Under the pieces are notes generated by a model. The model saw only the letters and a program-made list of their open reading frames with translations, searched no databases and was not told the origin of the DNA. The position numbers were made by a program, and so were the translations under genes. Positions 9,359-18,114 of a stretch of DNA of 64,000 bases are shown piece by piece (the first letter of the stretch is position 1; the number at the start of each line of letters is the position of its first letter). Source of the stretch: Nostoc piscinale CENA21. Lineage in GTDB: Bacteria > Cyanobacteriota > Cyanobacteriia > Cyanobacteriales > Nostocaceae. The stretch spans positions 1,615,263 to 1,679,262 of the forward strand of contig NZ_CP012036.1 in the NCBI RefSeq assembly GCF_001298445.1, read 5' to 3'.

Positions 9359-9904
9359 TCATGGGAATACTAAGAAACATCCAAAAATTTCACCTACTGT
9401 CAAATGTAATTCTTTGCAGAAATTTGGCACTGGCAAAACACTATAAATGTCTTCAAAAGCTAAAGGTTGTTTTCCCGCAGGATAAGCAGCAATAAATCGC
9501 TCATCAGGGTAAATTAACCAACCCATTTGAGTGCCGTGATTGAGAGCGTGTAAGATTTTCTTTGTAACTTTTGTATGGCTTTGTTCTGGGGAAAGAATTT
9601 CGATGATCCAGTCGGGGGCGATGGTAAATATATTAGCAATATCACCATTTTCATCAACAGGAAGCCTTGCCCAAGAAAATACAGCAACATCAGGAACTAT
9701 AAAAATTACGCCAAATGTACAGCGTAATTCAGGAAAAGCCCAACCCATTTTTTTGACTTTTACAACAGCATTAATTTTGGGAAAGAGTTCTCCTTGAATA
9801 GTACTATGTTTTCCTTGCGGGATATGTTTTTGAATGACTTGACCATCGATGTACTCTGAGCTTGGTTTAGTTTCTGGTAATGAAAGAAACTCTTCTAAGA
9901 TCAA
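9359..9904 (-). CDS. Uma2 family (DUF820) PD-(D/E)xK endonuclease-like protein
   Basis: 181 residues with LEEFLSLPETKPSSEYIDGQ near the N-terminus, then IVPDVAVF and the core APDWIIEILSPEQSHTKVTKK, which supplies the D...E.x.K pattern of the restriction-endonuclease fold. The start is weak. The TTG at 9904 begins inside the family's usual N-terminus. The reading frame continues upstream as VQTPKKT, and the codon at the usual start position is ACG instead of ATG. It may therefore be a start-decayed copy. It is convergent with the broken Uma2 gene next door. Confidence 0.75.
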   Translation of the reverse strand: MILEEFLSLPETKPSSEYIDGQVIQKHIPQGKHSTIQGELFPKINAVVKVKKMGWAFPELRCTFGVIFIVPDVAVFSWARLPVDENGDIANIFTIAPDWIIEILSPEQSHTKVTKKILHALNHGTQMGWLIYPDERFIAAYPAGKQPLAFEDIYSVLPVPNFCKELHLTVGEIFGCFLVFP

Positions 9905-9958
9905 TGTTTTCTTTGGTGTTTGTACCGTAGAGACTGAATTTAAAAGGATTAATCAATC

Positions 9959-10423
9959 TCAAGCTGATTTGGCGTTGATTTTGGCTAATAACTGAGCAAC
10001 CTTTTGGGCTTTTTCTGGTTGACGTTTTTGAAATAACTTTTGGGCTGTTTGCAGATTAGTTTTAGCTGCTTCTGGTTGATTTTGCTGCATTAACACATTA
10101 GCCAGGCGTAAATAAGCTTCGGGGTTTTTGGGACTGCGGCGCATGACTTCTTGGAATAATTCTGTGGCTTCGGCAATTCTATCTTGCTGATATAAAACAT
10201 CTCCTAAAAATAGGCGCACTACATCATTGGTAGAGTTGATAGCAATCACTTTGCGAAACTCTGCTTCTGCACCTGCATAGTCTTTTTGCTGATAAAGATT
10301 GATGCCTTTTTGAAAATAGTTGGAGGTGATTAAGGTTTTTACAGCAAAATAAATCAGCAGTAAAATACTAGCAATCACTACCAAAATGGCAAAAATATCA
10401 ATTACTGGAGGGGTGTCTAGCAT
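9959..10423 (-). CDS. Membrane-anchored TPR protein
   Basis: 154 residues: an N-terminal transmembrane helix (IDIFAILVVIASILLLIYFAV, about residues 8-28), then about three tetratricopeptide repeats (NLYQQKDYAGAEAEFRKVI, LGDVLYQQDRIAEATELF, LRLANVLMQQNQPEAAKTNL) and a basic C-terminus. TPRs mediate protein contacts; the partner is unknown. It begins only 4 bases after the hpt stop on the same strand, so the two are probably co-transcribed and it may act at the same membrane. Confidence 0.85.
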   Translation of the reverse strand: MLDTPPVIDIFAILVVIASILLLIYFAVKTLITSNYFQKGINLYQQKDYAGAEAEFRKVIAINSTNDVVRLFLGDVLYQQDRIAEATELFQEVMRRSPKNPEAYLRLANVLMQQNQPEAAKTNLQTAQKLFQKRQPEKAQKVAQLLAKINAKSA

Positions 10424-10427
10424 TGTG

Positions 10428-11390
10428 TTAAGCCAACAAACAGGCGATGGGGAATATTAAATATTCTAGAAAAAAGAGTTTCCAAATGAATTGATAGAAT
10501 CGGGCGATCGCACGTTTATCTTGTAAGTCTACTGTTAAACTGCGAAACCACATACCACACAGCAATAATAAATGGGTAATCACCAAAAAGGCTGAGTTGA
10601 CAGCCTCTAGCCGCAATACACCAGCCAACATCATACCCAAATAGCAGAGGGTGAGTACCCAAAGTGCCAAGTTGAATACAGATTGCGTGCCGAGTTGAAT
10701 TGTAAAAGTAGAGATATTGTACAAGCGATCGCCTTCGATATCAGGGATGTCTTTAAAAATTGCGATCGCAAAGGTAAACACCAAGATAAATATCGTCAGT
10801 ACCCACACTGCTGGCGGAATTAATTCTTTGCTTTGAAGTACCCAATTAAAATGCAAAAATAAACCCAAATTCACAATTGTCCCACGTACCGAAAAAATGC
10901 ACAGTGCTGCCCAAAATGGAAACTGTTTCAAGCGAATTGGTGGTAAAGAATAAGCCGTACCAATTGCCAGGCTTAACGCTACCATCCCAAATAAAAACGG
11001 GCCATTTAACCAGGCAATTACTAAAGCTAAAATCCCTGTTGTAATGACAATCAATTGTCCTAAACGTCGAGAAAATTCCCCAGATGCTAGTGGTAAATGT
11101 GGCTTATTAATTTTATCTATCTCTACATCTTCTAGCTGATTTAAGCCGACAATGTAAACATTGCCACACAAGCAAGCTATCCATGCACCTAAAACTGGCA
11201 AAAGAGAATTGGAAATGGGCAATAGGAAGTCAATTCGATGATTAATGGCAATGGCAATCACATATAAACCCAAAACACTCAGACTGGTGCCAATAATTGT
11301 GTGTGGACGAGAAAATTTCCACAAGGCATATAACCAATTAAATGGCTGTGGTTTGCTTGTTAAAAGGCTGTTTTGAGAACTCTGGCGCAT
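10428..11390 (-). CDS. hpt: Homogentisate phytyltransferase (tocopherol synthesis)
   Basis: A 320-residue UbiA-type membrane prenyltransferase that joins phytyl diphosphate to homogentisate, the committed step to tocopherols. The first Asp-rich motif is NQLEDVEIDKINKPHLPLASG (positions near 100-120), and the second is KDIPDIEGDRLYNIST (near 213). About eight hydrophobic helices can be seen. N-terminal KFSRPHTIIGTS is typical of Slr1736/Hpt rather than chlorophyll synthase. It is followed 4 bases later by a TPR gene. Solanesyl/homogentisate family members are close relatives, so the exact substrate rests on homology. Confidence 0.9.
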   Translation of the reverse strand: MRQSSQNSLLTSKPQPFNWLYALWKFSRPHTIIGTSLSVLGLYVIAIAINHRIDFLLPISNSLLPVLGAWIACLCGNVYIVGLNQLEDVEIDKINKPHLPLASGEFSRRLGQLIVITTGILALVIAWLNGPFLFGMVALSLAIGTAYSLPPIRLKQFPFWAALCIFSVRGTIVNLGLFLHFNWVLQSKELIPPAVWVLTIFILVFTFAIAIFKDIPDIEGDRLYNISTFTIQLGTQSVFNLALWVLTLCYLGMMLAGVLRLEAVNSAFLVITHLLLLCGMWFRSLTVDLQDKRAIARFYQFIWKLFFLEYLIFPIACLLA

Positions 11391-11949
11391 GAGTAGCTGA
11401 GATTAAGTATTCTGGCTTATTGTTAATCATTGTCACAGAATTAGTTGATTAACAACAGTCTTAGGTGGAATACAGTTGCTTTGATGAACATATTGAGGGA
11501 TGATAAATTTCGGACTCAGCTAAAACATATCTTATATTACATAACTACCTGTAAAGTCCGTCCTTAGTCATTGGTCATTGCGTACCAGCTGATTAAAAGT
11601 CATCACAGCAACTTTCTAATTCAAGATGAATCTGAGTATTATTGCTGTCGTCAATTGTAATTAAATGCAATATCACCGCCTATTTCTATTATATTAAGTT
11701 ATTAATAATACAGTATAATATCAGTAATTATTGGTAAGGATTCCAGCAATGCCATGTAAAATAAAGACTTGGTAAACTACCTGTTAGACGCAATGTATAT
11801 TGGACACTAATGGATACTGGTTACGTCATCCTTAATTGACGGTATGAATTCTGTTTGAGTTTCTCCGGTGCAGAAGTTCGATGTGCAGCATTGAATGAAC
11901 AACTACCAATTAACCATTCCTCTAGTAAACATAAATACTTCAAGGCTCT
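11391..11949. other. Intergenic region between divergent hpt and glycosidase genes
   Basis: About 560 AT-rich bases with no ORF that I would defend. It must hold promoters for both divergent genes. I see no strong palindrome, tRNA or repeat array. Confidence 0.4.
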
Positions 11950-13209
11950 ATGGCTAATAAATTCCATCACAAAAATAGGCGATGGCATGAGTGGGTAGGT
12001 GACAAATCATTCAACCCGATGAAACTCCTGACTTTCCCAGGTTGGCAGCGCAAGCTGAAACTGCTAGTGCCTGTGCTGATGTTAGTTTCTTTCGTGGCAG
12101 TATTGATAGTAGATGGGTTAAAACCTGCGATCGCGCAACTACCACGCCAAGAAATTCGCGGTGTATGGATGACCAACAATGATTTTAATGTTCTACGCGA
12201 TCGCGCCAAGGTGCAGGAAGCTGTAAAACACCTACAACGCCTCAATTTCAACACTATCTATCCTGTGGTGTGGAACTCTGGCTATGCTATGTATCCCAGT
12301 GCAACCGCCCAAAGTGCAGGTATTCAACCTTTTATTACCCGTGGTCTAGAGGGGCAAGATATCCTCGCAGACTTAATTAATCAAGCCCATCGTCAAGGTT
12401 TGTTAGCTATACCTTGGTTCGAGTTTGGGTTTATGGCACCGCCAACATCCGAGTTAGCATTAAATCATCCAGAGTGGTTAACGCAAAAGCGCAATGGTAG
12501 CGAAACTTCTATGAGTGCGGCGGGTGAAGTTGTCTGGCTAAATCCTTTCCATCCCCAAGTGCAACAGTTCATCACCAACTTGGTGCTAGAAGTCGTCACT
12601 CAATATGATGCGGATGGTATTCAGTTTGACGACCACATGAGTTTGCCCCATGAATTTGGTTATGACAAATATACAGTAGCTTTATATACCCAAGAAACCA
12701 AAAACAATCCCCCTGCAAACCCTAATGACCCAGTTTGGGTAAAGTGGAGGGCAGATAAAATTACTGCTTTCATGGTAAGACTCAACCAAGCAGTGAAAGC
12801 TAGAAAACCCGATGCAATTTTCTCGGTGTCACCAAATTATTATGACTTTGCTTACAAGTTCCACCTGCAAGATTGGCTGGCTTGGATTAGGCAAAATATT
12901 GTAGACGAGTTAATTGTGCAAGTTTATCGCCCCAATTTCCAAAGCTTCATTGCCAACATCGGCCGCAGCGAAATTCAAGAAGCACAACAAAAAATTCCCA
13001 CCGGCATCGGAATTATGGCCGGGTTGCGTAATAACCCAGTCCCAATGCAACAAATTAAGGCTCAGGTACGGGCTGTTCAAGAACGGGGTTTAGGTGTAGC
13101 CTTTTTCTATTATGAAAGTCTGTGGGATGTTGCTCCTGAAACAGTAGCAGAACGTCAGGAAGGATTTAAGCGACTGTTCCCTTATCCGGTAGTTCGCGCC
13201 AAACTCTGA
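11950..13209 (+). CDS. Family 10-like (GHL10/DUF187) glycosyl hydrolase, exported or membrane-anchored
   Basis: 419 residues. A basic N-terminus is followed by one hydrophobic segment (LLVPVLMLVSFVAVLIV, about 38-54) acting as signal or anchor. The catalytic barrel begins EIRGVWMTNNDF and includes FNTIYPVVWNSGYAMYPS, IPWFEFGF and YDADGIQFDDHM, all hallmarks of the GHL10 family acting on cell-wall or surface glycans (substrate unknown). AAGG five bases before the ATG at 11950 supports this start; a second ATG at 12019 would give a shorter signal. No partner genes are adjacent. Confidence 0.88.
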   Translation: MANKFHHKNRRWHEWVGDKSFNPMKLLTFPGWQRKLKLLVPVLMLVSFVAVLIVDGLKPAIAQLPRQEIRGVWMTNNDFNVLRDRAKVQEAVKHLQRLNFNTIYPVVWNSGYAMYPSATAQSAGIQPFITRGLEGQDILADLINQAHRQGLLAIPWFEFGFMAPPTSELALNHPEWLTQKRNGSETSMSAAGEVVWLNPFHPQVQQFITNLVLEVVTQYDADGIQFDDHMSLPHEFGYDKYTVALYTQETKNNPPANPNDPVWVKWRADKITAFMVRLNQAVKARKPDAIFSVSPNYYDFAYKFHLQDWLAWIRQNIVDELIVQVYRPNFQSFIANIGRSEIQEAQQKIPTGIGIMAGLRNNPVPMQQIKAQVRAVQERGLGVAFFYYESLWDVAPETVAERQEGFKRLFPYPVVRAKL

Positions 13210-13420
13210 CAATTAGGTTGGAAGTCAGGAGTCAGAAGTAAAAAAATGCGATCGCTTGATGTGATGAACCACAATCGGGCGATCGCATTTTACTACGCTT
13301 CAATTTCAATATTCCTCACAAGTTCCTCAAATTTTAGCTGTATAAAAAATTGCACAGGTAAGATAGCTAACCCAGCTATCTCAACTACTCCTAATCTTTT
13401 AAGCACACATGGAGACAGCT

Positions 13421-14110
13421 ATGATTCGGTTGCTTGTTAATATTTTGGTATTTGTAATTAATACTATTTATCGCGATCGCCCTTATCCTCGTTTTTATGT
13501 TTTAGAAACAGTAGCACGTGTCCCTTACTTTTCTTATCTCTCGGTGTTGCATCTTTATGAAACTTTGGGATTCTGGCGCAAAGCTGATTGGCTGAAGGTT
13601 CATTTTGCCGAATCTTGGAATGAATTGCATCACCTATTAATTATGGAATCTTTAGGTGGAGACGCATTTTGGGGTGATCGACTGTTAGCCAAAACCACAG
13701 CATTAATCTATTACTGGATTATTACTTTTTTGTATTTCTTTTCACCACGTTCTGCCTATCATTTTATGGAATTGGTGGAAAAACACGCATACAGCAGCTA
13801 TCACAAATTTTTGACAGCCAACGAGGTGGAATTGAAAGCGCAATCGGCTCCATTAGTTGCAATCCGCTACTATCGTGATGGCGACTTATATATGTTTGAT
13901 GAGTTTCAAACATCTCATACACTTTCCGAACGCCGTCCTCAAATTGATAATCTTTATGATGTGTTTGTGGCAATTCGAGATGATGAAATGGAACATGTAA
14001 GAACTATGGAAGCTTGCCAACAAACTAATGCACAACTGTCATTTAAGAGTCCTCATACCTTGGAAATGAAGACAGTTGCAGCTAACTTTGAAGTTGAGGT
14101 TCACTCATAA
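13421..14110 (+). CDS. ptox: Plastoquinol terminal oxidase (alternative-oxidase family)
   Basis: A membrane-associated di-iron oxidase that passes electrons from plastoquinol to oxygen, relieving over-reduction of the photosynthetic chain. Iron ligands are visible: Glu in VLETVAR, ExxH in ESWNELHH, Glu in EKHAYSSY and ExxH in DDEMEH. Two hydrophobic helices lie in between. I choose the ATG at 13421 because GGAG lies 6 bases upstream; an ATG at 13409 would start within that ribosome-binding site. The length is 229 residues, normal for cyanobacterial PTOX. It is single-gene and followed by a strong hairpin. Confidence 0.92.
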   Translation: MIRLLVNILVFVINTIYRDRPYPRFYVLETVARVPYFSYLSVLHLYETLGFWRKADWLKVHFAESWNELHHLLIMESLGGDAFWGDRLLAKTTALIYYWIITFLYFFSPRSAYHFMELVEKHAYSSYHKFLTANEVELKAQSAPLVAIRYYRDGDLYMFDEFQTSHTLSERRPQIDNLYDVFVAIRDDEMEHVRTMEACQQTNAQLSFKSPHTLEMKTVAANFEVEVHS

Positions 14111-14143
14111 ACCCCTCGGACTACCGTGGCAAGACTAAAATGT

Positions 14144-14189
14144 TGCATTAAATGTAGCGACTTTCAAGACAGTCGCTACATTTAATGCA
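14144..14189 (+). terminator. Perfect 19-bp hairpin after ptox
   Basis: A 19-base arm (14144-14162, TGCATTAAATGTAGCGACT) is exactly complementary to 14171-14189 around an 8-base loop. An outer partial pairing ACTAAA/TTTAGT extends it. There is no T-tract on the plus strand, so it may be a dispersed hairpin element rather than a simple terminator. Confidence 0.5.
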
Positions 14190-14245
14190 CTACTTTAGTG
14201 TTGAGACGCTAGTACTTCAGATTTACTTGATAAAGTATCTCTTAA

Positions 14246-15976
14246 ATGCTTTACTGTTCGCTGCTTTCGCCAATTTCAGATTTTATTGATTGTCATTTTG
14301 CAGTCAATAATCTTTCTTTTAACTATTACTATGAAGGGCATTGTCCCCAAACAGGTGAACTGCTGAGATTACCCCGCACGGCTTTGATAGAAGCAATTGC
14401 CCGTGGCTTAATGAACTATCTTGATAGGGATGAGCGTTATGCCAATGAAGGTAAAATGTATGGTGTTTTATTAGTGGAATTGCCCAGTGGTGAACAAAGA
14501 GTTATTAAAGCTTTTTCAGGATTATTAAATAGTCAAAGTGTTGTTGAAGGCTGGGTTCCGCCAATTCCTGGTAGAGAAGCAGTGGCTTTATCAGAGGCGG
14601 AGGCTTTAACCAAATTAGAGGCAATTAAACAAGAAATTATTGCTTTACAACAATTACCAGAACAACAGCAGTATGAAATATTATCTGCGGAATTTGCACA
14701 GCAATTGCAAGTAATGAGCGATCGCCATCGGGAATGCAGATATCAACGCCAAGCCCAACGTCAAATACTGGGCGAAACACTCACAGGTGAAGTTTTCGCT
14801 TTAGCATTGGCAGAACTTGACGAAGCCAGCCGCAAAGATGGGATTGAACGGCGACAACTCAAACGTCAGCGAGATGCAGTTTTACAGCCGCTTCAACAAT
14901 TAATTACCGCCGCAGATACCAAAATCAGGGAATTAAAACAACAGCGTAAAACCTTGTCTCGTCAACTCCAAACCGAAATGCACGCCGCTTACTCGCTGAT
15001 GAATTTTTTTGGTCAATCCCTAACCTTACAACAATTAATGCCAGATGGTTTACCCACGGGTACAGGCGACTGTTGCGCCCCAAAATTATTACATTACGCC
15101 GCAACCCATCACCTTAAACCTTTAGCAATGGCGGAATTTTGGTGGGGGAAATCTTCTGGCGACAAAGTTCAGGGGGAATTTTATGAAGCTTGTGCAGAAC
15201 GTTGTCAGCCGTTGATGGGGTTTTTGCTGTCTGGTATGAAACCTAACCCCCCACTGACGAATGTAGGTTGTTTACAATCTTGTGGGAAATGGGATGAGGG
15301 AGATAGGGGAGACAAGGGAGACAAGGAAGATAGGGGAGACAAGGGAGACAGGGGAGAAAAAATTATTTATCAAGATGAATGGCTAATTGCTGTGAATAAA
15401 CCTGCGGGACTGTTATCTGTTCCTGGGCGTTATCGTGACACTCAAGATAGTGTGCTGAGTCGTTTGCGGAATTTGTTAGCTGATGGGATGAATCTTGTAC
15501 CTGTGCATCGCTTGGATCAAGAGACTTCTGGTATTTTGTTGATAGCACGCGATCGCCATACTCACTCTCACCTTAGTCAACAATTCCAACAGCGACAGGT
15601 GCATAAAGTCTATGAAGCAATTCTGGCAGGCGCGGTGACTCAAAATCAAGGTGTGATTGAATTACCACTTTGGGGAAATCCGCAAAATCGTCCTTATCAA
15701 CAAGTTGATTGGCAACATGGTAAACCCAGCATCACTCAGTTTCAAGTAATTGCCAAAGAAGGCGAATACACCCGCGTAGAATTTATCCCCCTCACGGGAC
15801 GCACTCATCAGTTGCGGGTTCATGCTGCGGTAGGATTAGGTGTGGTAATATTGGGCGATCGCCTTTATGGATGTAATGCTGGTGCAAATCGTTTACATCT
15901 CCACGCCAGGGAACTCAGCTTTTACCATCCCCTATTAGCCAAAACTCTTCATTTACAAGCAAAAACACCTTTTTAA
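14246..15976 (+). CDS. RluA-family pseudouridine synthase with long N-terminal extension
   Basis: 576 residues. The C-terminal 200 form the RluA-type catalytic domain: IYQDEWLIAVNKPAGLLSVPG, the catalytic Asp (about 424) in HRLDQETSG, and LTGRTHQLRVHAA. It isomerises uridine in rRNA or tRNA. The N-terminal about 340 residues hold a charged coiled-coil-like region (QQLPEQQQYEIL, RQLKRQRDAVLQPLQQL) and a cysteine-bearing CxxG-like stretch. This is a form common in cyanobacteria and some proteobacteria. Between the halves lies a low-complexity GDKGD/GDRGD run (about residues 351-372), encoded by a short tandem repeat. It stands alone. Confidence 0.9.
   Translation: MLYCSLLSPISDFIDCHFAVNNLSFNYYYEGHCPQTGELLRLPRTALIEAIARGLMNYLDRDERYANEGKMYGVLLVELPSGEQRVIKAFSGLLNSQSVVEGWVPPIPGREAVALSEAEALTKLEAIKQEIIALQQLPEQQQYEILSAEFAQQLQVMSDRHRECRYQRQAQRQILGETLTGEVFALALAELDEASRKDGIERRQLKRQRDAVLQPLQQLITAADTKIRELKQQRKTLSRQLQTEMHAAYSLMNFFGQSLTLQQLMPDGLPTGTGDCCAPKLLHYAATHHLKPLAMAEFWWGKSSGDKVQGEFYEACAERCQPLMGFLLSGMKPNPPLTNVGCLQSCGKWDEGDRGDKGDKEDRGDKGDRGEKIIYQDEWLIAVNKPAGLLSVPGRYRDTQDSVLSRLRNLLADGMNLVPVHRLDQETSGILLIARDRHTHSHLSQQFQQRQVHKVYEAILAGAVTQNQGVIELPLWGNPQNRPYQQVDWQHGKPSITQFQVIAKEGEYTRVEFIPLTGRTHQLRVHAAVGLGVVILGDRLYGCNAGANRLHLHARELSFYHPLLAKTLHLQAKTPF
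15293..15360 (+). repeat. In-frame short tandem repeat inside the RluA-like gene
   Basis: Repeats of GGGAGACAAGG / GGGAGATAG units encode an Asp/Gly/Lys/Arg run exactly between two domains. The unit is the same type seen in spacers (for example near 20975-21010). Confidence 0.75.
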
Positions 15977-16058
15977 ATCAGCGTCATCTACCATTGGTCA
16001 TTTGTTCCTGGTGTTTTTTCACTGCTAATGTAATTACAAACTACCAATTGCGAGTTAT

Positions 16059-17105
16059 ATGAGATACAAACTCTTAGGCAAAAGTGGGTTGAGAGTTTCG
16101 GAACTCTGCTTGGGAACGATGACTTTTGGTGAGGACTGGGGTTGGGGTGCTTCTGTTGATGAAAGTCGCAAAATTTTTGAGACTTTTACAGAAGCAGGCG
16201 GGAATTTTATTGACACTGCAAATGGTTACACTGATGGTAGTAGTGAAAAAATTGTTGGTGAATTAATTGCCAAAGACCGCGAACGTTTTGTAGTTGCTAC
16301 TAAATATTCTTTTCCTTTGCGGATGGCTGAAAAAACAGGTAATCCCAATGGTAGTGGCAACCACCGCAAGAATTTGCTGCAATCTTTAGAAGGTAGTTTA
16401 AAACGACTGAATACAGACTATATTGATTTATTTTGGTTACACGCTTGGGATTTTACAACTCCGGTTGAGGAGGTAATGCGATCGCTTGATGATGTAGTCA
16501 GGCAAGGTAAAGTTCTTTACATTGGGATTTCCGATGCACCAGCTTGGATTGTCGCTCAAGCTAATACCATCGCTCAATATCAAGGCTGGACACAGTTTGT
16601 TGCTTTACAAATTGAGTATAATTTAATTCAGCGAACACCAGAACGAGATTTACTACCAATGGCTAAAGCCTTTGATTTAGCCGTTACACCTTGGTCGCCC
16701 TTAGCTGGTGGTGTACTGACAGGTAAGTATAATAAGCCTCTGCAACCAGGAGAAGAACAAGGTAGATTGTCAAACCCAGCAATGGGTAATGTATCAGAAC
16801 GCAGTATAGCGATCGCCGAAGTAGTCAGTCAAGTTGCTGCGGAAATTGGTTGTTCACCTTCGCAAGTTGCATTAGCTTGGTTACGCGCTCAAAGTGGTGT
16901 AATGATTCCCATCGTTGGCGCACGCAAACTTAGCCAATTTCAAGATAACTTGGCTTGTTTAGATATCACCTTATCGCCGGAACATCTGCAACGCCTCAAC
17001 GAAGTTAGTCAAATAGAGCTTGGTTTTCCCCATGACTTCTTGCAGCTCATCCGCGATCGCCTGTTTGGTGGTACATTCAATGCGATCGATAACCATCGCC
17101 TATAA
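16059..17105 (+). CDS. Aldo/keto reductase
   Basis: A 348-residue NADPH-dependent TIM-barrel oxidoreductase. The family pattern is present: RYKLLGKSGLRVSELCLGTM, FIDTANGY with catalytic Asp and Tyr, the Lys in VVATKYS, and LFWLHAWD with the His. The cofactor end IPIVGARKLSQFQDNL is near residue 290. Members reduce diverse carbonyls and substrate cannot be given. It is monocistronic and followed by a hairpin of short repeats. Confidence 0.92.
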   Translation: MRYKLLGKSGLRVSELCLGTMTFGEDWGWGASVDESRKIFETFTEAGGNFIDTANGYTDGSSEKIVGELIAKDRERFVVATKYSFPLRMAEKTGNPNGSGNHRKNLLQSLEGSLKRLNTDYIDLFWLHAWDFTTPVEEVMRSLDDVVRQGKVLYIGISDAPAWIVAQANTIAQYQGWTQFVALQIEYNLIQRTPERDLLPMAKAFDLAVTPWSPLAGGVLTGKYNKPLQPGEEQGRLSNPAMGNVSERSIAIAEVVSQVAAEIGCSPSQVALAWLRAQSGVMIPIVGARKLSQFQDNLACLDITLSPEHLQRLNEVSQIELGFPHDFLQLIRDRLFGGTFNAIDNHRL

Positions 17106-17115
17106 AAAAGTACTG

Positions 17116-17152
17116 AGTGCTGAGTTAGGAATAAGTACGCTGACTCAGCACT
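17116..17152 (+). terminator. Hairpin after the aldo/keto reductase gene
   Basis: AGTGCTGAGT (17116-17125) and ACTCAGCACT (17143-17152) are exact reverse complements, 10 bases after the stop. It is made from the common GTGCTGAGT short repeat, and no clear T-tract follows. Confidence 0.45.
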
Positions 17153-17284
17153 AATAACTGAGTATTCCCAAGAATAATCAAGATAATAAATCATTCCTGC
17201 GGAAAAACCATCTGTCTTTCGGAAGTTCCCCAAACTCAATCACTATTTGTAGACTCAATGTGTCGATCAAAAAAACGTGGAACC

Positions 17285-17845
17285 ATGAGCGACAATAAGC
17301 AGACATCCCGACTTTATCCCTCTCGTATTGATATTCCTGCCGAAGCACGTTCTCAAATCGTAGCCATTCTCAATCAAACATTGGCAGCTACCTTAGATTT
17401 GAAAACCCAGACAAAGCAAGCACACTGGAACGTCAAAGGTACAGACTTTTATCAGTTGCATGAATTGTTTGATGAGATTGCTGGCGAATTAGAAGAATAC
17501 GTTGATATGGTGGCTGAACGTGTCACCGCTTTAGGAGGCTACGCTTTCGGAACAGCGAGACTAGCGGCTAGTAACTCCATTCTGCCAGAATATCCCTTGG
17601 ATATTTTGGATGGCAAAGACCATGTAACAGCATTAGCCGACCGTTTTGCATCTTACGCTAAACATATCCGAGAAGCGATCGCTAAAACCGACGACTTAGG
17701 TGATGCAGACACCGCAGACCTTTACACCGAAATTTCTCGCACCATTGACAAACGACTGTGGTTCTTGGAAGCACATCTACAAGTAGCAGAAATCAAAGCA
17801 CAAAATGGCTCTGCTGCTGCTAAAACACCAGCTACAGTCAGATAA
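17285..17845 (+). CDS. dps: Dps-family ferritin-like DNA-protection protein
   Basis: A 186-residue four-helix ferritin-like protein that forms dodecamers, oxidises and stores iron, and protects DNA from hydroxyl radicals. The inter-subunit ferroxidase motif is visible as QAHWNVKG (His about 47), followed by FYQLHELFDEIAGELEEYVD. The ATG at 17285 (MSDNKQTSRL) gives the expected N-terminus; an upstream ATG at 17258 would add nine residues (MCRSKKRGT) and is less likely. Filamentous cyanobacteria carry several Dps paralogues, so the exact one is open. A terminator follows. Confidence 0.93.
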   Translation: MSDNKQTSRLYPSRIDIPAEARSQIVAILNQTLAATLDLKTQTKQAHWNVKGTDFYQLHELFDEIAGELEEYVDMVAERVTALGGYAFGTARLAASNSILPEYPLDILDGKDHVTALADRFASYAKHIREAIAKTDDLGDADTADLYTEISRTIDKRLWFLEAHLQVAEIKAQNGSAAAKTPATVR

Positions 17846-17878
17846 ATCCTGGCAAACAAACTTCATAGTATCCTTTTA

Positions 17879-17916
17879 GTAAGTACGCCACTTTTTAGTG
17901 CGTACTTTTCATTTTA
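17879..17916 (+). terminator. Rho-independent terminator of dps
   Basis: AAGTACGCCACT pairs with AGTGCGTACTT around TTTT with one bulged C, followed by TTCATTTT. It lies about 35 bases after the dps stop. Confidence 0.7.
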
Positions 17917-18114
17917 TAGGTAGATATTCTAATATTTAAATAAGTCGAAAGGCAGCTAGATAAATCAAAATTCTCTCTGAGATTAATGATTAATTAGCAG
18001 TTCAAATCTAGCGCATCAATTTGGTAATTGCTTAACTGCATTAATTTTCATATTTCTGCACACAAGAATATTAATTATTTAGATTACCCAACCTAAATCA
18101 ACTGAGGTGGATTT

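Noticed and set aside
13246..13440. Plus-strand frame of 64 codons before ptox
   Set aside because: Overlaps a HIP1-rich spacer and the ptox start; no ribosome-binding site or recognisable protein.
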